This document shows, piece after piece, positions 58,589 through 64,000 of a stretch of 64,000 nucleotides of DNA. Origin of the DNA: Streptomyces populi (lineage in GTDB: Bacteria; Actinomycetota; Actinomycetes; Streptomycetales; Streptomycetaceae); contig NZ_KZ626850.1 in the NCBI RefSeq assembly GCF_002911015.1, positions 1-64,000 on the forward strand. Reading direction: 5' to 3'. How positions within the stretch are numbered: the first letter of the stretch is position 1; the number at the start of each line of letters is the position of its first letter. The translations under genes and the position numbers were made by a program. The notes under the pieces were generated by a model. It searched no databases. It saw only the letters and a list, made by a program, of their open reading frames with translations, and was not told where the DNA came from.

Positions 58589-59407
58589 ATGCTCACCGAC
58601 ACGACCATCGGCAGTCCTCGTCGCCCTGACGGCTTCGCGGGCCGCCACCCGCGGCACACGCACGACGACCGTATTTGCACCCCCGCGCTCTTCACACGCC
58701 TGGTACGTCTGGAAGCGGGCCCCGAGCGTGACGCCGTGCGTGACGAACTGGTGAGGGCGTGGCTGCCCATGGCCCACCGGATCGCCGGCCGTTTCCGCAA
58801 CCGCGGCGAGACGGTGGAGGACCTGAACCAGGTGGCCGCGGTAGGCCTGATCAAGGCTGTCGACCGGTTCGACCCGACCCGGGGCGCCTTCGAGAGCTAC
58901 GCCGTGCCGACCATCACCGGCGAGGTGAAGCGGCACTTCAGGGACCGCATGTGGGCTCTGCGCGTGCCCCGCCGGGTGCAGGAACTGCGCAACCAGGTCC
59001 GCGTGGCCCGCCGTGAACTGAGCCAGCGGCCGGGCGCCCCGGAACCGTCCACGTCCGAGATCGCCGCCCACACGGGCCTGACCGAGGAGGAGGTGACCGC
59101 CGGCCTGGGAGCCCTGGAGAGCTTCAGCACCCTCTCCCTGGACGCCACACCGGGTGACGGCGGCACGAGCAGCCTCGGGGACGTCCTGGGCGCGGCGGAC
59201 TCCTCGTACGACGTCGTCGTCGACCGCGAGGCGGCCAAGCTGGAACTGCGCCGGCTGCCCGAACGGGAACGTGCCGTGCTGTACATGCGCTTCTTCGAGG
59301 ACATGACGCAGAGCCGCATAGCGGACAAGCTCGGCATCTCCCAGATGCACGTCTCCCGGATCATCAGCCGCAGCTGCGCCCACGTCCGGCACGAGGCACT
59401 CAAGTAG
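58589..59407 (+). CDS. SigB/SigF-family sigma factor (third of three)
   Basis: A 272-residue paralogue of the factor at 42311. Region 2 has D-L-N-Q-V-A-A-V-G-L-I-K-A-V-D-R-F, region 3 starts R-V-P-R-R-V-Q-E-L, and region 4 has Q-S-R-I-A-D-K-L-G-I-S-Q-M-H-V-S-R-I-I. CAGGAGCGA precedes ATG 58589, like the ribosome site of its paralogue. A promoter-like pair and hairpin shared with that paralogue lie 150-200 bases upstream. It follows a sensor phosphatase and precedes a flavodoxin-like gene, with which it may be cotranscribed. Confidence 0.92.
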   Translation: MLTDTTIGSPRRPDGFAGRHPRHTHDDRICTPALFTRLVRLEAGPERDAVRDELVRAWLPMAHRIAGRFRNRGETVEDLNQVAAVGLIKAVDRFDPTRGAFESYAVPTITGEVKRHFRDRMWALRVPRRVQELRNQVRVARRELSQRPGAPEPSTSEIAAHTGLTEEEVTAGLGALESFSTLSLDATPGDGGTSSLGDVLGAADSSYDVVVDREAAKLELRRLPERERAVLYMRFFEDMTQSRIADKLGISQMHVSRIISRSCAHVRHEALK

Positions 59408-59503
59408 TGCTTCCCGGGAACCCGCGATCCGGGGACCCGGACCCCACCGACCATCCACGAGCCCACGGGCCCGTGGCCCGTCACGACCGAGGAGCCCACT
59501 GTC

Positions 59504-60103
59504 ATGCGCGCACTCTCCCTCGTCTGCTCGTTGAACGCCTCACCCACGCCCTCCAGCAGTCATCTGCTCGCCGAGCAGATCATGACGGAACTGGATGATC
59601 TCGGAGTCCAGGGTGAGGTGGTGCGGGTCGCGGACTTCGACGTCCGGCCGGGCGTGGAGACGGACATGGGCGACGGCGACCAGTGGCCCCGGCTGCGCGA
59701 GCGGGTGCTGGAGGCCGACATCCTCGTCCTCGCCACACCGATCTGGCTCGGGCACCCGTCGAGCATCTGCCAGCGCGTACTGGAGCGCCTGGACGCCGAG
59801 CTCTCGGAGACCGACGACGAGGGGCGCATGCTCACCTACGACAAGGTCGCCGCCGTCGCCGTCGTCGGCAACGAGGACGGCGCCCACAAGGTGAGCGCCG
59901 ACCTCTTCCAGGGCCTCAACGACGTCGGTTTCTCCCTGGCGCCCGGAGCGGTCACCTACTGGGTCGGCGAGGCCCAGCAGGGGACCGACTACCAGGACCT
60001 CGAGAAGACCCCCGACGCGGTGAGGAAGACGACACGCACGCTCGCCGTCAACGCGGTCCACCTGGCCCGCCGGCTCAAGGAGCACCCGTACCCGCCCGGC
60101 TGA
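59504..60103 (+). CDS. Flavodoxin-like NAD(P)H-dependent oxidoreductase
   Basis: A 199-residue FMN-reductase-like protein: S-L-V-C-S-L-N-A-S-P-T-P-S-S-S at the phosphate loop, A-T-P-I-W-L-G-H-P-S-S at the flavin loop, and V-G-N-E-D-G-A-H. It resembles the NADPH-dependent FMN reductase/WrbA-related group acting on quinones or oxidants. The gene follows the sigma factor by 96 bases, with a hairpin terminator after it, so the pair probably form a transcription unit. It is a plausible stress effector. Confidence 0.85.
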   Translation: MRALSLVCSLNASPTPSSSHLLAEQIMTELDDLGVQGEVVRVADFDVRPGVETDMGDGDQWPRLRERVLEADILVLATPIWLGHPSSICQRVLERLDAELSETDDEGRMLTYDKVAAVAVVGNEDGAHKVSADLFQGLNDVGFSLAPGAVTYWVGEAQQGTDYQDLEKTPDAVRKTTRTLAVNAVHLARRLKEHPYPPG

Positions 60104-60120
60104 GCGGCTGAGCGCACCAC

Positions 60121-60151
60121 GGCCACCGGCCCGCCCGGCGGGCCGGTGGCC
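60121..60151 (+). terminator. 15-base perfect stem hairpin
   Basis: 60121-60135 pairs with 60137-60151, starting 18 bases after the flavodoxin-like gene. Confidence 0.78.
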
Positions 60152-60269
60152 GCCGCTGTGTCCGACGACACCCCGGCATCGAGGGCCGGGCCACATCGCG
60201 CCGCCCCTCATCAGGGCTACCGTTCCCGGCAGGAAGTTCATCCTCTCGGCGGTTCCCGGAGGGCCGGCA

Positions 60270-60791
60270 GTGCTCGCAGATCTCTCCCCGCTCATCGCGG
60301 CGGCCACGCAATGGCTGACGCGCGCCTATCCCGCCTGCGGCGGGCCGTTCGCCTCCGCCCTCTGCGAGGCCCAGGCGCGCCAGGCCGTCACCGTGGCGGC
60401 GTGGCTGCGTTACCCGACACCGATGGACGCCGCCCTGGTCGCGATGGCCGGTCCGGGGGGTGCCGGAAGGCTCGACTGGACGGTCGGCGCGGACACCGCC
60501 GACGGCGCGGAGGACGACGCCTGGCGCACCTGGGTGGACGAGGCCGTGGTGAGCTGGGCCGCGTCACTCCTGACCGACGCCCGGCTGGCCGGGCTGGCGG
60601 TCACCGCACTCGCCGCCGGCGACCACGTCAGGATCGCTCCCGTGGAATTCGGGCGTCTGCGGTCACCGGACGACCACGACCGGCGGGCGGCGGCGCTGCT
60701 GCGCCACCCCGACCTGCTCGCCCCGGTGGCGGCCCTGCACCGCGAGGAGCTCATCGGCCTCCTGGGACAGGGGCGCGCGCTCGTGGCCTGA
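60270..60791 (+). CDS. Hypothetical protein, 173 residues
   Basis: An Ala/Leu-rich, probably helical soluble protein (L-I-A-A-A-T-Q-W-L-T-R-A-Y near the start, V-S-W-A-A-S-L-L-T-D-A-R-L-A-G-L-A-V in the middle). No signal peptide, membrane segment or family recognised. GGAGGG lies seven bases before GTG 60270. Flanked by hairpins on both sides, so it is a single-gene unit. Confidence 0.65.
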   Translation: MLADLSPLIAAATQWLTRAYPACGGPFASALCEAQARQAVTVAAWLRYPTPMDAALVAMAGPGGAGRLDWTVGADTADGAEDDAWRTWVDEAVVSWAASLLTDARLAGLAVTALAAGDHVRIAPVEFGRLRSPDDHDRRAAALLRHPDLLAPVAALHREELIGLLGQGRALVA

Positions 60792-60819
60792 CGGGGGGCG
60801 TTCTCCGCTCCGGACGTCC

Positions 60820-60857
60820 GTCCGCCCGCACGACCGCGAGACGCCGTGCGGGCGGAC
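60820..60857. terminator. 12-base perfect stem hairpin
   Basis: 60820-60831 pairs with 60846-60857 between the convergent 173-residue and hemerythrin genes. Confidence 0.7.
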
Positions 60858-60898
60858 AGGACACCGGCGGTTCGCGGCGCCGGCTCTGCGGAGGCCTT

Positions 60899-61462
60899 TC
60901 AGTCCAGCTTCCCGCGGCCGCTCAGGGCGTCACGCAGCCGGTCGACCATGCCGACGCCCGGGGCCAGGAGCTTGTTGGCGGGCGGAGTGTCGGGGGCGGA
61001 CGGGTGGGGGCGGGTCGGCGCCACCTTCTTGGCCTGGCGCACCTTGTCCCCGAGATCGTCCAGGGCCTCCGGAGGGCACGCGGCGCGCAGCATGGGGAAG
61101 AGGTTCTGCTCCTCGTCGGCGATGTGGGCCCGGATCTCGAGCATCAGGGTTCCGACGAGCCGGTCGAACTCGGGATCGCCGGCCTCGTAGCTCTCCAGGT
61201 CCTTCATGATCTGCTCGGCCTTGGAGTGGTCCTCGATCTCCCTGTCGGCCAGCGTGTCACCGTTCGGCAGGTGCCGGCGCACGGCCGGGTACAGGTAGGC
61301 CTCCTCGGCCACCGAATGGCGCACCAGTTCCATCGTCGCCTGGTCCGCGTAGACCTTCCGGTTCTTGTCACCGGGCGCGCAGCGGTCGATGCGCCCGAAG
61401 ATCTCCTCGACCTCCCGATGATCGGTCATCAGCTCGTCGATGACGTTTCCACCGTGACCCAT
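60899..61462 (-). CDS. Hemerythrin HHE-domain protein
   Basis: A 187-residue protein with hemerythrin-like four-helix iron-binding core: L-M-T-D-H-R-E-V at helix 1, H-S-V-A-E-E-A-Y-L-Y-P-A at helix 2, D-H-S-K-A-E-Q at helix 3 and H-I-A-D-E-E-Q-N-L-F-P at helix 4. These supply the His/Glu/Asp ligands of a di-iron site used for O2/NO or iron sensing. A 50-residue Pro/Lys-rich tail follows. GAGGAC precedes ATG 61462. The gene is likely part of the stress effector set; a possible SigB element on the minus strand at 61699-61724 is 237 bases away. Confidence 0.88.
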   Translation of the reverse strand: MGHGGNVIDELMTDHREVEEIFGRIDRCAPGDKNRKVYADQATMELVRHSVAEEAYLYPAVRRHLPNGDTLADREIEDHSKAEQIMKDLESYEAGDPEFDRLVGTLMLEIRAHIADEEQNLFPMLRAACPPEALDDLGDKVRQAKKVAPTRPHPSAPDTPPANKLLAPGVGMVDRLRDALSGRGKLD

Positions 61463-61748
61463 GTCCTCAGCCTTTCCAGCGGTGACGGCTCCTGGATGAT
61501 CCGCCCGGGGCTTCCGGGTGCCCATCGGTCGCCGGTTGACACGAGTTTCCGTGCCGGGGGACGGCACCGGTTCCCCGGCGCCGTCGAGAGGGCGCCGGGA
61601 CGTTTGAGGCCGTGGCTGGAGGACACTCGCAGGGCCCCTGCCCCACCCCGGCGTCGGGCTCGTGCGCCGGGTGCGAGGGGAGGAGCCCCGGGCCACGGGT
61701 ACCCCCTGTCCGGCGCGGAGAAGCGCGGTGAGACCCAGGAGGTCGGAC

Positions 61749-62006
61749 ATGAGCGAGCGGTCCGTGATGGTTTGCCCGCCCACGAGACGCGACGGCCGTC
61801 AGGTGTGGGTGGACGGAAAGCCCATGGGCGAGGCCCAGAGCCTGCGAGCCCTGACCGAGCTGCTGAACGCGGCGGGCTGGGACGACATGGACGAGGTCGA
61901 CGTCGCCGAGTGGGAGGTCATCGAGTGGTACGGCGGAGGGCCGGAGGTCTGGTCGCTGTGGTCCGACCCCTGGCCCGTGAGCGCGCGGCAGCCGGGATCC
62001 GGGTGA
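61749..62006 (+). CDS. Small conserved hypothetical protein
   Basis: An 85-residue acidic protein rich in Trp: R-R-D-G-R-Q-V-W-V-D-G-K-P-M-G-E-A, L-T-E-L-L-N-A-A-G-W-D-D-M-D-E-V-D-V, and W-Y-G-G-G-P-E-V-W. I recall related Streptomyces hypothetical proteins with this G-G-G-P-E-V-W ending, but no function. AGGAGG precedes ATG 61749. A GGGTACCC lies about 45 bases upstream without a convincing -35 element on this strand. Confidence 0.7.
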   Translation: MSERSVMVCPPTRRDGRQVWVDGKPMGEAQSLRALTELLNAAGWDDMDEVDVAEWEVIEWYGGGPEVWSLWSDPWPVSARQPGSG

Positions 62007-62093
62007 ATCCGCCCCGGTGGCGAGCGGGCGCGGCCCGCCGGGAGCGCGTGTTGCGGAGAGCGTGCCGGTGACGCCGGCCCGCGTCCGGAGGTC

Positions 62094-62321
62094 TCAGCCG
62101 GAGTTCATGCGCAGATACTTCACGCCGCATTCGGGGCAGAAGGGATCCGACGCGTCGGTGCCCCAGGCGGTGGACGGCTGTGTCCAGGCGGCCGGATCGA
62201 GCTGACGCCCGCAGAGCGACACGGTCGCGCCCGCCTCCGTCATGTGCCAGAGCGCGACCCGGGCGTCGGCCGACCCGGGCGGGATCCCTTCCGCGTACTC
62301 CGCCCGCAACTCGTACTGCAC
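62094..62321 (-). CDS. Small putative zinc-ribbon-like protein
   Basis: A 75-residue protein with Cys in V-S-L-C-G-R-Q-L and C-P-E-C near the C-terminus (F-C-P-E-C-G-V-K-Y), a possible metal-binding ribbon. AAGGAGG is nine bases before GTG 62321, one of the strongest ribosome sites here, which supports the short gene. The rest (Y-E-L-R-A-E-Y-A-E-G, W-H-M-T-E-A-G-A-T) looks like a conserved Streptomyces hypothetical. Function unknown. Confidence 0.72.
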   Translation of the reverse strand: MQYELRAEYAEGIPPGSADARVALWHMTEAGATVSLCGRQLDPAAWTQPSTAWGTDASDPFCPECGVKYLRMNSG

Positions 62322-62636
62322 GAGCCGCCCTCCTTTCCCGCCTCCGTGCCCCGCGGGGCGGTCGCCCGGCGGACGCGGCCGGATCTCCGGAGCCGGCGGG
62401 CGCCGTCCGAAGAACCCACACCGGGTTCCCCCGCCGGCGCGGGCGAATCACCGGACGCTCGCCGTGTGGGAGGGGACGTCGTGGGAACTGGGAGGGCACA
62501 CCCGTACCGGGGCCGCACCACCGCACCCGCGTCAAGGACGTGAGGCACCCGGCCGACGGCAAGGGTGGTCACCGCACGGGGTGGGCGCCGTTCCGGTGGG
62601 CGGAGCGCGGCCCGCACCACGGTTGGAGTGAGCCAC
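62322..62636. other. Divergent intergenic region with a short dyad
   Basis: A 315-base spacer between two divergent genes. GAACCC-ACACC-GGGTTC (62412-62428) is a perfect 6-base dyad with a five-base spacer, a possible operator. No SigB-type promoter was identified and no coding sequence recognised. Confidence 0.45.
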
Positions 62637-64000
62637 ATGGCGAACACCGAGGACGGGACAGCCGCCGCGACCGGTGACGCGGACGTAGTCCGTGCGGTGT
62701 TCGAGCAGATGCCGCTGATGATGGCCGGCCTGGAAGGACCCGAGCACCGCGTCGTGGCGGCGAACGGCGCCTTCCGGGCCGGTGCTGACCGTGCCGCTCC
62801 CGCCGGTGCGACCCCGCACGCCGTCCTTCCGGAGTCGGTGGAACAGCGGGTGCACGAGGTCTACGACCGCGTGCTGGCCACCGGACGGACGGAGTCCTCG
62901 CGCGAGTGGTGCGTCCGGACGAACACCGGCGGCCGGGTGGTGGAGGGCTTCTACGACTGCACCGCCTCCCCTCGCACGGGCGCGGACGGCACGGTGAAGG
63001 GCGTCTCCGTGTTCGTCGCCGACGTGACCGACCGGGTTCACGAACGGCAGGCGGCCCGCGATCGGACCGAGGAAGCGGAACATCGTTGCGCACAGGCGCG
63101 CGAGACGGTCGTCGAACTGCAGCGGGCCCTGTTCCCCGAGTACCTCCCGGTGCTGCCGTCGGTGCGGGTGTCCGCCCTCCTGTCGGCCGAACCCGGCAGG
63201 AGGGCGGGCGGCGACTGGTTCGGCGTGGTGGATCTGCCGGGCGGCCGGGTCGCTCTGGTCGTGGGGGACGTCGTCGGCCATGACGCGGCCGCCTCCGCCG
63301 CGATGAGCCAGCTGCGGACCGTCGTGCTCGAGCGGCTCCGCAGCGGTGAGGGCCCGGCCGCCGCGCTGGCCGCCGCGGACCGCTTCACCGAACGGGTGCC
63401 GGGAGCACGCGCGGCCACCTGCTGCGTCGCCGTGCTGGTGCCGGGCGACGGACGGCTGGTGTACGCCTCGGCGGGGCATCCGGCACCGCTGCTGGTCGCT
63501 CCCGACGGGACCACGAGGTACCTCGCCCACGGAGCGGGCCCGTTGGGCACGGGCGCCTCCTACCGGGACCAGGACGACCGGACGCCGGACGGCGGCGTGG
63601 TCCTGCTGTACACCGAGGGCGTCGGCGAGCGTCCCGGCGTCACTCCGTCCCCGGGCCGTACCGCGCCGGCCACGACAGCCGCGGGCACTCTCCTGGAGCG
63701 CGCCTTCGGGCAAGGAGGTCCGCCGGGCGCCGCGGCACGGACGCTCGAGGTTCTGCTGTGCGAGGGCGGGCACGGCGAGGACGCCACCCTGCTCGCCGCC
63801 CACCGCACCCCGCCCGTACCCGCCTTCGAGACGGTCCTGCCCGCGGTCGTCGACAGCGTCCGCGCCATTCAGTTCGAACTGGGCCGATGGCTGCTGCAGC
63901 TGGGGTGCTGCGACGAGGACGAGACCGCCGTCCAGCACGCCGTCGTGGAACTCGTCACCAACGCGGTCGACCACGCCTACACGGAGGCGGAGCCCCCGGA
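62637..64000 (+). CDS. PAS-SpoIIE phosphatase-HATPase protein with altered catalytic residues (runs off the window)
   Basis: At least 454 residues visible. A PAS-like sensor (about 15-130), the SpoIIE domain (about 165-390) and the start of an RsbW-like ATPase (N-box E-L-V-T-N-A-V-D-H-A-Y) parallel the protein at 25645, so a C-terminal STAS may lie beyond the window. The catalytic motifs are unusual: G-G-D-W-F-G instead of G-G-D-W-Y-D, and Y-T-E-G instead of Y-(T/S)-D-G; G-D-V-V-G-H-D and E-D-A-T are present. The phosphatase may be weakened or inactive. GGAG lies nine bases before ATG 62637. The 3' end is cut by the window. Confidence 0.85.
   Translation, partial: MANTEDGTAAATGDADVVRAVFEQMPLMMAGLEGPEHRVVAANGAFRAGADRAAPAGATPHAVLPESVEQRVHEVYDRVLATGRTESSREWCVRTNTGGRVVEGFYDCTASPRTGADGTVKGVSVFVADVTDRVHERQAARDRTEEAEHRCAQARETVVELQRALFPEYLPVLPSVRVSALLSAEPGRRAGGDWFGVVDLPGGRVALVVGDVVGHDAAASAAMSQLRTVVLERLRSGEGPAAALAAADRFTERVPGARAATCCVAVLVPGDGRLVYASAGHPAPLLVAPDGTTRYLAHGAGPLGTGASYRDQDDRTPDGGVVLLYTEGVGERPGVTPSPGRTAPATTAAGTLLERAFGQGGPPGAAARTLEVLLCEGGHGEDATLLAAHRTPPVPAFETVLPAVVDSVRAIQFELGRWLLQLGCCDEDETAVQHAVVELVTNAVDHAYTEAEPP

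Overview
The window is about 72-75% GC, with dense genes, many GTG starts, long antisense open frames and strong GC-rich hairpins after genes. Its gene families (SigB-type sigma factors, SpoIIE-type phosphatases, ANTAR proteins, mycothiol-type enzymes, F420-type oxidoreductases, DUF6479, DUF5133 and DUF6480-like proteins) point to a Streptomyces or close relative. It looks like an accessory, stress-oriented stretch of a linear chromosome rather than a housekeeping core. No rRNA, tRNA, CRISPR array or intact insertion sequence was seen.

Layout. 1-9.5 kb: an octamer tandem repeat, a secreted GH31 glycosidase with two inserted carbohydrate-binding modules, a receptor-type ligand-binding protein, an adenosylcobinamide amidohydrolase, a secreted AMIN-like protein, and an AraC regulator divergent from an alpha/beta-hydrolase and FAD-monooxygenase pair. 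9.6-16.4 kb: two coupled secreted TAP-type hydrolases, then a graveyard of gene fragments (MFS, ArsR-like, glutamine synthetase) and two standalone genes. 16.4-23.4 kb: a LacI-type operator pair before a secreted GH92 mannosidase with a ricin-type lectin, a molybdopterin-oxidoreductase remnant, a zinc alcohol dehydrogenase, an ANTAR protein and an AraC regulator.

24-45 kb and 55.9-64 kb form a partner-switching and general-stress region. They hold three SigB/SigF-family sigma factors, five SpoIIE-type phosphatases with different sensor domains (PAS, GAF, PAS-GAF-GAF, GAF-PAS-GAF), a STAS antagonist, and two STAS-ANTAR-GAF proteins bracketing a phosphatase that also carries kinase-like and STAS domains. 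Candidate SigB-type promoters (GNNT, 14-16 nt, GGGTAC-like) precede a large catalase, a short-chain dehydrogenase, a sigma factor and two DUF6479 genes. Probable effectors nearby are catalase, a PRC-barrel protein, TspO, hemerythrin, a flavodoxin-like reductase and small membrane proteins. Two paralogous sigma genes share an upstream module: a promoter-like pair plus a small hairpin with a compensatory base change at the same spacing.

45-56 kb is mixed: a decayed Orn/Lys/Arg decarboxylase, two small DUF6479 proteins, a membrane protein, an esterase, a WYL regulator, a decayed MDR dehydrogenase, a PhzF-like protein opposite an HxlR regulator, an F420-type oxidoreductase with a cysteine hydrolase, and an overlapping three-gene set (HemK-like methyltransferase, CDGSH protein, heme-oxygenase-like redox enzyme). 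All functions come from reading sequence and motif recall; no database search was run.
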